From Dehalococcoidia bacterium UBA3254 (GTDB lineage: Bacteria; Chloroflexota; Dehalococcoidia; Dehalococcoidales; UBA3254), in the NCBI GenBank assembly GCA_002362735.1, contig DEUU01000408.1:1-10330 (forward strand): a DNA stretch of 10,330 bases, given 5' to 3'. The notes below the pieces were generated by a model. It was not told the origin of the DNA. It saw nothing but the letters and a program-made list of their open reading frames with translations, and ran no database searches. Shown in pieces: positions 1-6,331 of the stretch (its first letter is position 1; the number at the start of each line of letters is the position of its first letter). A program made the translations under genes and the position numbers.

Positions 1-1196
1 AATATGAACGATATATGGCCGCCACGGAAAAGCGTTGAGTTCTCGCGCCCGTGGTTTCCGTCCCCAATAGCAATGGCCTAAATTGAATATCGTTAAACCA
101 GATCACTAATATTTTTCCCCGCCTCTTCCGCCTGCCGGTCGGATAGAGTGGGATAGATCGTAGTATTGCCCAGCAGTTTACCCTGTGGGTTAATCCAGAC
201 TACTTTACATCCCGTGCGGTAGCCTGGGTCGATTCCCATTACGGTCTTTTGTCCCAGTGGAGGCGCCATCAAGAGTTCACGCAAGTTTTGAGCGAAAACC
301 TGGATAGCCTCAGTATCAGCCCGCACTTTTATTTCGTGGCGTGTGTCAGTCTCCAGAGACGGCGCCAGTAATCTCTTATAGCTATCCTCCATGGCCAGAA
401 TCACCTGGTCTGAAGATGCGTTCTGCCCTTTCACAAAATGCCGGAACAGTATTGATAAAGTTTTCTCTTCGGGGGGACGAATTGACAGCGTCAGGTATCC
501 TTCCGCTTCGCCTCGAAACAGCGCGAGCGCCCGGTGGCTGGGCATCCGGAAGACCGGTTCCTGGATTTCAAAATAATCCCGATATTTTGCTCCTTCTTCT
601 TCCTTGCCTTTCACAACTGTAGATAGTAGCAGACCTTCGGAGATAAAAAGCTGTCTCAGGGACTGACGTACACTGGCATCTTCATTAATTGTCTCCGCTA
701 TGATATCGCGAGCTCCAGCCAGCGCATCCTCAACAGACGTAACTCCTTTTTCGGCGTTGATAAAGGTTAGTGCCGCCTGGACAGGATCGGTCCGGTTATC
801 CTGGGCAGATATGATGGTTGCAAGTGGCTCCAGCCCTTTCTCCCGGGCGATGGTAGCCCGGGTGCGCCTCTTAGGACGGTATGGCAAATAAATATCTTCC
901 AGTACCGTCAGGCTTTGCGCCGCCTCGATACCCTGACGCAGTTCATCCGTTAACAATTCTCGCTCTTCCAGCGATTTGAGAATAGCTTCCCGGCGTTTGT
1001 CCAGTTCCGCCAGTTGAGTCAGACGGTCCCGTACCCGTGTGACCGCTACTTCATCCATCGATCCGGTTTGTTCTTTACGATAGCGAGCGATAAACGGAAC
1101 GGTGGCGCCTTCATTTAGAAGAGTTTCTACCGCCTGGACTTGCGTAAGATTAAGTCCGAGTTCTTTAGCGACATGTGCGGTATGCATTTCAGTCAT
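1..1196 (-). pseudogene. tex: Tex (transcription accessory protein), interrupted by two in-frame stops; runs off the left edge
   Basis: Tex is a cytoplasmic nucleic-acid-binding protein of about 720-780 aa with an N-terminal helical part, a YqgF/RNase H-like domain, helix-hairpin-helix repeats and a C-terminal S1 domain. The reading frame from ATG 1196 stays open for 367 codons. It shows the hallmark IPFIARYRKE-like segment (VPFIARYRKEQTG, near residue 33) and the YqgF start GIDPGYRTGCK (about 321-331). It stops at TAA (93-95), mid-domain. Four codons later comes TAG (78-80). In the same frame after that, AIAIGDGNHGRE is a recognisable but degraded version of the Tex AIGNGTASRE motif. Homology therefore continues across both stops with no frameshift, but the conserved motif has decayed. 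Any product made would lack most of YqgF, the HhH and the S1 domains. The start has only a weak upstream purine run (AAGAAAGAAG). The family is certain. Pseudogene status is inferred and could be a sequencing artefact, although two stops plus motif decay argue against that. Confidence 0.85.
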
Positions 1197-1371
1197 TTTC
1201 TGGATGCTTCTTTCTTATTGTCGTTCAATCTCTAATATTTCCTCATCCATTGAACCATTTTATCCGAACAAGAATCAACTTATAGTCATAAACGATTTAT
1301 CCGGCTGCGCCCTGGTTTTACTCCCGGGAAAAATACTTCATCCAATCAGGGTCGGAAAACCTGCATTCGTG

Positions 1372-1377
1372 TATAAT
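1372..1377 (+). promoter_or_regulatory. -10 box upstream of the GIY-YIG-like gene
   Basis: A perfect TATAAT lies 36 bases before the ATG at 1414, which fits a leader of about 30 nt. I find no convincing -35 at 16-18 bp spacing. A short inverted repeat, CAGG-N9-CCTG (1347-1363), occupies the -35 area and might bind an activator or repressor, or might be chance. Confidence 0.4.
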
Positions 1378-1413
1378 GGTTCTGATAGTAGTATTAATGG
1401 TTTGGGGAAAATC

Positions 1414-1866
1414 ATGGCAGAACTGCAGATTAATTTAACCTATCAATGGCAGACCGTCTATTTGAGAGAAAATGTCGAATATTTATTTCCGATGGCTATC
1501 AGCCCTTTTATGCGAAACAGATATAAATCTCCAGCGGTGTTTAAATGGGACATTCACCTGAAAACGCCTGGAGACAAAAAGCTGGTCTACATCGGAGAAG
1601 CCCAGGAGTTATGTCCCCAGCGTTTGTATGGCTACTTAAACCCCGGTCAGACCCAATTAGCGAATAAAAAGGTGAATACCGAATTCAGAGCTTATTTGAA
1701 AGAAAAGTTACATATCGGCCTGGAGATTTGCCAGGTCCGGCAAATTGTTTTCGGAGGGTCAGTGATGGATTCAGGAGCCCTCACAGACAAACACGTTCGC
1801 AGGCTCGTTGCTGAAGCGCTGATTCTCGAATCTAAGAAAAACGGATTTACGGTAGTGGATTTATGA
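1414..1866 (+). CDS. Small GIY-YIG nuclease-like protein (150 aa)
   Basis: The ATG at 1414 is preceded by GGGGA about 5 bases upstream. The same frame is open further upstream, but there it only shadows the Tex start. The core resembles the GIY-YIG fold: a beta-strand segment AVFKWDI (41-47) takes the place of GIY, LVYIGEA (57-63) supplies YIG, Arg70 follows in CPQRLYGYL, and Glu134 in RLVAEA is a candidate for the metal-binding glutamate. The NPGQTQ segment (76-81) resembles the NPGPSQQT stretch of a subgroup of uncharacterised GIY-YIG proteins. GIY-YIG domains cut DNA in repair, homing and restriction. With no extra domain visible, the substrate cannot be told. The first strand departs from GIY, so activity is uncertain. 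The gene is divergent from tex and convergent with the DEAD-box gene, with overlapping stop codons. Confidence 0.6.
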   Translation: MAELQINLTYQWQTVYLRENVEYLFPMAISPFMRNRYKSPAVFKWDIHLKTPGDKKLVYIGEAQELCPQRLYGYLNPGQTQLANKKVNTEFRAYLKEKLHIGLEICQVRQIVFGGSVMDSGALTDKHVRRLVAEALILESKKNGFTVVDL

Positions 1867-3123
1867 TCTGGATGACTTTGACCTGACTCTATTTCGTGCT
1901 GGCGATCGACCCGTGCGCATTGACTTACCCGGGCGCCGCGGCTGAGAGCTCCGCCTTGCATCCCGACGGGGTGAACGGCCTTCTGTACGTTTAGAAGCTT
2001 CCACAGTATAATCAAACCCGGGCAACGTTCTCGTTTCAATGGGCTTTTTAAAAATAAGCTCCAGGTCTCTGATCATGGCCTGGTCTTCTCTCGTGACCAG
2101 GGTATACGCCTCACCTGTGTTATCGACCCGTCCAGTCCGCCCAATCCGGTGGGTATAGGCATCGGTTGTGTCCGGCATATCGTAATTTATCACATGGGAG
2201 ATGCTCAGAATATCCAGCCCACGGGCAGCGATATCTGTGGCTACGAGAATCTTCAGTGTGCCATCCCGAAATCCATCCATCGCTGCCTGACGTTCGTATT
2301 GGCTCATATCTCCCTGTAGAGAGGCTACTTTATATCCCGCTCTCAATAATTGCTCTGACACCCTCTCTACCCGGTGTTTGGTACGCGTAAAGATAATGAC
2401 CGACTTCGTTTCTGTCGAGCGCAATATTTCCTTTAATAGCTGGGTCTTAAGATGAGGCTGGACGGGATACAGGGCATGGGAAACACTCTTTATCGGAGCG
2501 GAGTGTCCGATATTAACCGTTACCGGATCCTTCAGTACTTCCTGTACCAACCTTCGGATATCTTCCGGCATGGTAGCTGAAAATAATAATGTTTGATGCG
2601 GGTTAGTAATACACCTGACGATGTTGCGGATATCTGGCAGAAAGCCCATATCAAACATACGGTCAGCCTCATCGATCACCAGTATTTCTATCTGAGACAA
2701 ATCTACCGTACCCTTTAACAAATGGTCCAGTAAACGGCCCGGACAGGCTACGATGATCTCTACCCCATTACGTAAAGCCCGATTCTGATGTTCCATCCCC
2801 ACTCCACCATAAATGGATATACAGCGTAATCCCGTATAGCGTGCTAAAACATTGATGGTTTCACAGGTCTGTTCTGCCAATTCGCGCGTGGGAGATACTA
2901 TCAGGGCTCTTACCTGTCCTCTCGGGAGGTTTATCAGGTGATGCAATACCGGTAGCACAAAAGCCGCTGTTTTTCCGGTTCCTGTTTGGGCCAAACCAAT
3001 GAGATCACGGCCTTGCATAATCGATGGGATAGCTTTAAGCTGGATGGGTGTTGGAGTCTCATATCCCTCAGCTTTCACACCGTCCATTACTTTTTTATTA
3101 AGATTGAATGATTCGAAATCCAT
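1861..3123 (-). CDS. DEAD-box ATP-dependent RNA helicase, RhlE-like (420 aa)
   Basis: This is a full DEAD-box helicase that remodels RNA duplexes in ribosome assembly or RNA decay, using ATP in the cytoplasm. Motifs appear in order: Q motif with PTPIQ (24-28), motif I AQTGTGKT (45-52), Ia PTRELAEQ (78-85), Ib PGR (128-130), II DEAD (151-154), III SAT (182-184), IV IIFTRTK (243-249), V ATDIAARGLD (295-304) and VI HRIGRTGR (325-332). A tail of about 55 residues (366-420) is very rich in Arg, Ser and Lys, as in RhlE/CsdA-type proteins where it binds RNA. The start is well supported: AAGGAG sits 6 bases before ATG 3123. The MFS gene lies 70 bp upstream on the same strand and a promoter can be proposed in the gap. 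The symbol is left blank because RhlE, CshA and DeaD cannot be separated by eye. Confidence 0.95.
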   Translation of the reverse strand: MDFESFNLNKKVMDGVKAEGYETPTPIQLKAIPSIMQGRDLIGLAQTGTGKTAAFVLPVLHHLINLPRGQVRALIVSPTRELAEQTCETINVLARYTGLRCISIYGGVGMEHQNRALRNGVEIIVACPGRLLDHLLKGTVDLSQIEILVIDEADRMFDMGFLPDIRNIVRCITNPHQTLLFSATMPEDIRRLVQEVLKDPVTVNIGHSAPIKSVSHALYPVQPHLKTQLLKEILRSTETKSVIIFTRTKHRVERVSEQLLRAGYKVASLQGDMSQYERQAAMDGFRDGTLKILVATDIAARGLDILSISHVINYDMPDTTDAYTHRIGRTGRVDNTGEAYTLVTREDQAMIRDLELIFKKPIETRTLPGFDYTVEASKRTEGRSPRRDARRSSQPRRPGKSMRTGRSPARNRVRSKSSRS

Positions 3124-3149
3124 TAAACTCCTTACAATATATGTTTATG

Positions 3150-3178
3150 TTTATAAATTCAGTAATAAATTCGCCCAA
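3150..3178 (-). promoter_or_regulatory. Putative promoter of the DEAD-box gene
   Basis: On the minus strand, TTGGGC (3173-3178) and TATAAA (3150-3155) are 17 bp apart. This places a start about 20 nt before the AAGGAG ribosome binding site. The -10 matches 5 of 6 and the -35 only 3 of 6. The whole 70-bp gap is AT-rich. Read-through from the MFS gene is also possible. Confidence 0.4.
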
Positions 3179-3193
3179 AAAATAATCTGTCTT

Positions 3194-4423
3194 TCAAGCC
3201 ATGTCTGTCTTCTGGGATTCATTATGTTCGACTCTCTTTCCCAGAGACCCGGGTATTAATCTATAAGCAAGCAGCCCTGCCAGTAGAAAGACCGCTGAAG
3301 AAATTCCAAAAACATGGTTCAGTCCTACGACCGAAGCTAAAACTCCCCCCAGGAATGGCCCCGCACCCGCCCCCAACGCGCTGGCACTTTGTGAAAGTCC
3401 GTAAGCGATTCCCTGCTGACTGACTGGTACGGCTACGCTCACCAGAGAATTTGATGATGTCACTATACCGCCCATGAGCAGCCCGGTCATCCCTACCAAA
3501 AGGATCAGTTTTAATGCAGAGCCGGCCCAAATAGACGGCAAATAAAGCATACCTGTCCCAATGCAACAAAAGATGAGGACTTTGCGGATGGACATCCGGC
3601 TGTTAAAATGACCGAACACCAGAGAAGATATCGCAGTTATTACCCCCAGCAGGGCAAAGGCTTCTCCAGCGGCACTGGCCGCTCCCCCCGCAGGATGCAA
3701 AGTAGAAATAATCAGGGGTAAAATCGGCAAGATTATTTGCGGACCAATGCTTAATGCTGCCAGCACTATCAATAAAGGTAAAATCTGACGGGAAAAAGCC
3801 AGCTGCATAATTCCTTTTCCGGATACGCGTTCGGAAGCCTCTGGTCTCTTAAAGGTCTCATGGACCAATAAGAGTACCATCAGTCCTCCAGCACCCAGCA
3901 AACAACTGGTGACTATAAAGGCGGTCTGGAATCCGAAATGATCCGCTAGAAATCCACCCACCAGCGGTCCGATCGTTTGGCCTGCAAAGACGGCCCCCAT
4001 CAGGATTCCCATACTGTAAGGAAGTTTATCCCGGGGCGTTTGAGAGGCAATCAGGGCTGAAGCTGCAGCTACCGTGCCGGTAAATATTCCCTGAAGGATG
4101 CGAAAACCGGTGAGAAAATAGATATTTGGGGCTACCAGAAACAGGGCAACTATCACGGCGCCGCCGAATTGAGCCCTGATAAGCATTGGCTTGCGACCCC
4201 ACCTGTCCGCCACGACTCCCCAGATCGGCGCAGTGATCACCATTGTCAGTCCTGAGGTGCCGGTAGCTATGCCAGACCAGAAAGCTGCCTCATTGACGCT
4301 AAATCCGCCCAGTTTTTGCATATAGATTGGTAGTAAAGGGCTGTAAAGTGTGAAGCCTAATAAAACTATAAATTCCGCAACGGCGATAGCATAAAGATTT
4401 CTTCGCCATGTTCTAGATTGCAT
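3194..4423 (-). CDS. MFS multidrug-efflux-type transporter, DHA1 family (409 aa)
   Basis: This is an integral membrane protein with about 12 hydrophobic segments and the usual MFS length. Motif A is clear between helices 2 and 3 (GVVADRWGRKPML, 69-81). Motif C, the drug:H+ antiporter signature, is clear in helix 5 (GAVFAGQTIGPLVGG, 143-157). Together they place it in the proton-coupled DHA1 efflux group. The substrate cannot be predicted. The start is the only ATG fitting the first helix; GAGGGA lies about 11 bases upstream, a longer gap than usual. A 10-bp palindrome fills the space between that ribosome binding site and the ATG, and a dyad covers the -35 box, so the gene looks tightly controlled. 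No regulator gene is adjacent. It is divergent from the cytochrome pair and upstream of the helicase. Confidence 0.92.
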   Translation of the reverse strand: MQSRTWRRNLYAIAVAEFIVLLGFTLYSPLLPIYMQKLGGFSVNEAAFWSGIATGTSGLTMVITAPIWGVVADRWGRKPMLIRAQFGGAVIVALFLVAPNIYFLTGFRILQGIFTGTVAAASALIASQTPRDKLPYSMGILMGAVFAGQTIGPLVGGFLADHFGFQTAFIVTSCLLGAGGLMVLLLVHETFKRPEASERVSGKGIMQLAFSRQILPLLIVLAALSIGPQIILPILPLIISTLHPAGGAASAAGEAFALLGVITAISSLVFGHFNSRMSIRKVLIFCCIGTGMLYLPSIWAGSALKLILLVGMTGLLMGGIVTSSNSLVSVAVPVSQQGIAYGLSQSASALGAGAGPFLGGVLASVVGLNHVFGISSAVFLLAGLLAYRLIPGSLGKRVEHNESQKTDMA

Positions 4424-4433
4424 TATCCGGATA
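4424..4433. promoter_or_regulatory. Palindrome TATCCGGATA in the MFS leader
   Basis: This perfect 10-bp palindrome directly abuts the MFS start codon. Nine of its bases (ATCCGGATA) recur at 4507-4515, 82 bp away in the same intergenic region. It could be half of a regulator binding site or a leader hairpin that masks the start. It is short enough to be chance. Confidence 0.3.
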
Positions 4434-4449
4434 TTCCCTCGATACTCTA

Positions 4450-4478
4450 AGTATAGAGCACGGGCCCGAATTAAACAA
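4450..4478 (-). promoter_or_regulatory. Putative promoter of the MFS gene
   Basis: On the minus strand, TTGTTT (4473-4478) and TATACT (4450-4455) are separated by exactly 17 bp. Initiation would fall near 4443, giving a leader of about 20 nt. The -10 matches 5 of 6. The -35 retains the TTG core. Confidence 0.5.
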
Positions 4479-4484
4479 AATTCG
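4467..4484. promoter_or_regulatory. Operator-like dyad CGAATT-N6-AATTCG over the MFS -35 box
   Basis: The two 6-bp arms (4467-4472 and 4479-4484) are perfect inverted copies. The 6-bp spacer between them is exactly the proposed -35 hexamer. An 18-bp dyad in this position is typical of TetR- or MarR-type repressor operators that control efflux pumps. The protein that binds it is not in the window. Confidence 0.45.
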
Positions 4485-4506
4485 AGTTCTTTTCATCTTA
4501 TTTCCA

Positions 4507-4515
4507 ATCCGGATA
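4507..4515. repeat. Second copy of ATCCGGATA
   Basis: This 9-base sequence is identical to 4425-4433 and contains the same ATCCGGAT palindrome. It lies between the two divergent promoters, about 70 bp upstream of the cytochrome -10 box. The pair may be a shared regulatory site. Confidence 0.3.
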
Positions 4516-4561
4516 AAAGTTTTCATTTAATTTTTTTAGATCATAATCCCTTTCTAAACCA

Positions 4562-4591
4562 TTAACTCTGACATTTGGTTACGGTTATAAT
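4562..4591 (+). promoter_or_regulatory. Putative promoter of the cytochrome operon
   Basis: TTAACT (4562-4567) and a perfect TATAAT (4586-4591) are 18 bp apart. The -10 box ends only 4 bases before the TTG start codon and 7 before the ATG. A transcript from here would be leaderless or nearly so. No ribosome binding site precedes either start codon, which fits. Confidence 0.5.
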
Positions 4592-4595
4592 ATAG

Positions 4596-5078
4596 TTGAT
4601 GAGAATATTGATTGGGTCTTTGCTTGTATTGATAATTGGCGGTATACTGGCCGCGGCTTTTATAATTCGCCCGTCAACCCCGCCCCCTCCAGTACTGTCC
4701 AGGATAAAACAAACTTGTGTTGAGTGCCATGGCATACCTGGCTTTCAAAGTGTTACGTCTGTGCACGCGGCTCACTCAACTATGCAATGCATAATCTGTC
4801 ATACCGGCGGAACCACTGCACGTGTAGACTTCAATTCGTGTATCCCCTGCCACGGCATCCCGAGCTACGATAATTCGCTGGCTGTCCATGACGCCCATTC
4901 GACCACAAATTGTGTCGTCTGTCATGGTAACGACCCCGGGTTAGTGACGGCTGATAAGGCCAATAATGTCCTGAAGCTGGTTGGCATCGGCCTGACCGGC
5001 GTCGGTCTGGTCGGGATTGTTTCAAACTACACAATAGTCAGAATCAAGTCTAAGAACAAGGAAGGCAAAAATCGATGA
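4596..5078 (+). CDS. Membrane-anchored tetraheme cytochrome c (160 aa)
   Basis: Four CxxCH heme c sites are visible at residues 41-45, 65-69, 82-86 and 106-110. Four further histidines (57, 60, 98, 101) give exactly the number of distal ligands needed for four bis-His hemes. The sites form two near-identical modules of pattern CxxCHGIP...VHxAHSTxxCxxCH, spaced 41 residues apart. A hydrophobic N-terminal helix (3-24) and a C-terminal helix (about 125-148, followed by a Lys/Arg-rich tail) should hold the heme domain outside the membrane. Its likely job is to take electrons from the membrane cytochrome b encoded next and pass them to, or receive them from, a periplasmic or extracytoplasmic partner. 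Translation may begin at TTG 4596 or ATG 4599; the ATG seems more likely. No ribosome binding site is seen. Confidence 0.9.
   Translation: MMRILIGSLLVLIIGGILAAAFIIRPSTPPPPVLSRIKQTCVECHGIPGFQSVTSVHAAHSTMQCIICHTGGTTARVDFNSCIPCHGIPSYDNSLAVHDAHSTTNCVVCHGNDPGLVTADKANNVLKLVGIGLTGVGLVGIVSNYTIVRIKSKNKEGKNR
4716..4802 (+). repeat. Diheme module 1 of the tetraheme cytochrome
   Basis: This encodes residues 41-69: CVECHGIP, then VHAAHST, then CIICH. It is homologous to the module starting 123 bases later. The similarity is much clearer in protein than in DNA, which suggests an old internal duplication under selection. Confidence 0.8.
4839..4925 (+). repeat. Diheme module 2 of the tetraheme cytochrome
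   Basis: This encodes residues 82-110: CIPCHGIP, then VHDAHST, then CVVCH. The spacing between the two heme sites and the inner histidine pair is identical to module 1. Confidence 0.8.
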
Positions 5079-5728
5079 TTAATTCTGATAATATCGAAAA
5101 CAAAACCATCGAACGTTTTCGAATGCGGTCCATCGTCCTGCACTGGATACACACCGGAGCCTTTATAATCCTGGCCGTTACCGGAACCTTTACCCTTTTC
5201 CAGGGGAATGCTTACAGCGATATCCATATTGCTCAAATTCTGCACCGGGCAGGAGCAGTTATTTTTATCATTGTTCCGATAATAGGTTATTTTCTGGCTC
5301 CCAGGTCATCGACCGGATTTATTAAAGAATCACTTAAATGGGGAACTGAAGATGTAAGATGGGTAGTGGCTGCACCGGACTATTACTTTGGCGGGCAGGA
5401 GAAACGGATGCTTCCCCAAGAACGTCTGAACTCCGGGCAAAAACTATGGCAATCAGTTGTCATTTTTACCGGATTGATATTCATTTTATCCGGCATACCT
5501 CTCTGGGGTTTCAAATTTATTCTGCCGGTGTATGCCTACGAATGGATTTTATTCGTTCATGGAATCGCTTTCGTCATCGTCTTTTTGATGTTCTTATTAC
5601 ATATCTATCTGGCTTTGTTTCACCCACGGTTCAAGGAATCTCTGCGTTCGATGATAAACGGCCGGATATCTTCTTCTTATGCCCGGACACACTATCGAAA
5701 GTGGTATGAGAAACAACTCAACCAATAA
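5075..5728 (+). CDS. Cytochrome b, formate dehydrogenase gamma-subunit (FdnI)-like (217 aa)
   Basis: This is a four-helix membrane cytochrome b of the FdnI/FdoI type, which exchanges electrons with the quinone pool. Helices lie at about 19-41, 53-75, 126-148 and 156-181. Candidate heme b ligands are His23 in the VLHW segment, His57 in LHR, His162 in VHG and His176 in LHIYLALFH. The last two are 14 residues apart, as I recall for FdnI. Family markers NSGQKLW (119-125) and the tail ESLRSMINGRIS...HYRKWY also match. The ATG overlaps the upstream stop as ATGA, with AAGGAAGG about 9 bases before it, so translation is probably coupled. No formate dehydrogenase or other catalytic subunit is nearby, so the partner is most likely the tetraheme cytochrome c. 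Confidence 0.88.
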   Translation: MINSDNIENKTIERFRMRSIVLHWIHTGAFIILAVTGTFTLFQGNAYSDIHIAQILHRAGAVIFIIVPIIGYFLAPRSSTGFIKESLKWGTEDVRWVVAAPDYYFGGQEKRMLPQERLNSGQKLWQSVVIFTGLIFILSGIPLWGFKFILPVYAYEWILFVHGIAFVIVFLMFLLHIYLALFHPRFKESLRSMINGRISSSYARTHYRKWYEKQLNQ

Positions 5729-5789
5729 GCAGACAGCATCTCCGAAAACAGCCCATCCCTTTAATTATGATGAATCTCTATGGATACGC

Positions 5790-5819
5790 TTGAACATTCA
5801 GCAACCTGAGATGTATGAT
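5790..5819 (+). promoter_or_regulatory. Putative promoter of the cupin gene
   Basis: TTGAAC (5790-5795) and TATGAT (5814-5819) are 18 bp apart in the 140-bp gap after the cytochrome b gene. The -10 matches 5 of 6 and the -35 4 of 6. The leader would be about 45 nt and includes the palindrome ATGATCAT (5828-5835). Confidence 0.4.
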
Positions 5820-5851
5820 AATCCATAATGATCATCGTTTGGAACATAGAA

Positions 5852-5862
5852 AAAGGAGGTGA
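5852..5862 (+). promoter_or_regulatory. Near-perfect Shine-Dalgarno of the cupin gene
   Basis: AAAGGAGGTGA is almost fully complementary to the 16S rRNA 3' end and lies 6-8 bases before ATG 5869. It is the strongest ribosome binding site in the window and suggests high translation. Confidence 0.8.
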
Positions 5863-5868
5863 CTGGTT

Positions 5869-6276
5869 ATGACGACCAATAAGTACGCGAATTATGTAGT
5901 CAGAAATCCTGTCAACATCGGAGGCTTTGGCCCGGAACTGGTATATAAAGGGGAAGAGCACTATAAATCAAATTTCACCATGATGTTCCTGCGTATAACC
6001 CAGCCGGTCTTGATGGAAGATGCGCCTCATGTCCATGATTTCGATATGTATATCTACTTTCTCTCCATGGACCCGGATAACATGGGAGACCTCGGGGCGG
6101 ATATAGAAATAGGATTAGGTAAGGAGCAGGAAATCTATAAAATCACTACCCCGACCAGCGTTTATATTCCAAAGGGAATGATCCATTGCCCGCTCAATTT
6201 TATTAAAGTCACTAAACCTATTCTTTTCGTCCATGCTACACTGGCTTCAAAATATTATAAGTTGCCTAACACCTGA
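5869..6276 (+). CDS. Cupin-like protein, possible metal-binding beta-barrel (135 aa)
   Basis: The protein has no signal peptide or membrane segment, so it is probably cytoplasmic. It shows cupin-like motifs: PHVHDFDMYIYF (53-64) with His54 and His56, and VYIPKGMIHCPL (98-109) with His106 in the second-motif position. In the classic cupin motif a Glu follows HxH by four residues. Here that place holds Met60, with Asp57 and Asp59 next to it, so metal binding may be altered or absent. Small single-domain proteins of this kind are common in anaerobic environmental bacteria and have no settled function. It has its own promoter and an excellent ribosome binding site, and it is convergent with the flavoprotein gene 42 bp away. 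Confidence 0.75.
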   Translation: MTTNKYANYVVRNPVNIGGFGPELVYKGEEHYKSNFTMMFLRITQPVLMEDAPHVHDFDMYIYFLSMDPDNMGDLGADIEIGLGKEQEIYKITTPTSVYIPKGMIHCPLNFIKVTKPILFVHATLASKYYKLPNT

Positions 6277-6305
6277 TCGTTCGCAGACAGTGTTCTGACC
6301 GATGG

Positions 6306-6331
6306 TTTTAGTACCTGACTAAGGGTTTTTT
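6306..6331 (+). terminator. Possible weak intrinsic terminator after the cupin gene
   Basis: A stem TTAGT/ACTAA (6308-6312 with 6318-6322) is extended by two T-G wobbles and has a 5-base loop. It is followed by GGG and then six T (6326-6331). It lies 30 bp past the cupin stop and overlaps the last codons of the convergent flavoprotein gene. The stem is AT-rich and short, so efficiency is doubtful. Confidence 0.4.

Noticed and set aside
1..95. Diversity-generating-retroelement style or stop-codon-reassignment explanation for the tex stops
   Set aside because: Both a TAA and a TAG are involved, other genes here end normally with TAA, TAG and TGA, and no reverse transcriptase or template repeat is visible.
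341..891. Plus-strand open frames opposite tex
   Set aside because: They lie wholly inside the minus-strand Tex coding region, have no ribosome binding site and show no family features.
1197..1250. In-frame ATG upstream of tex giving an 11-codon ORF (MDEEILEIERQ) ending in TAA
   Set aside because: Tex proteins normally start about where ATG 1196 is, and this ORF has no ribosome site. The in-frame match is probably chance, though it could be a third disabling stop.
1102..1413. Upstream extension of the GIY-YIG-like frame
   Set aside because: The first part is antisense to the tex start and the rest has unprotein-like composition. ATG 1414 has a ribosome site and a -10 box at the right distance.
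1692..2039. Minus-strand frame across the helicase/GIY-YIG junction
   Set aside because: It overlaps two well-supported genes in a different frame and looks like no known protein.
3261..3569. Minus-strand frame inside the MFS gene
   Set aside because: It is a shadow of the MFS coding sequence in another frame.
5359..5709. Plus-strand frame inside the cytochrome b gene
   Set aside because: It is a shadow; the frame with heme-ligand histidines and four helices is clearly the real one.
6285..6298. CAGA-N6-TCTG as a terminator between cupin and flavoprotein
   Set aside because: It has only four base pairs and no adjacent T-run; the hairpin at 6306-6331 is the better candidate.
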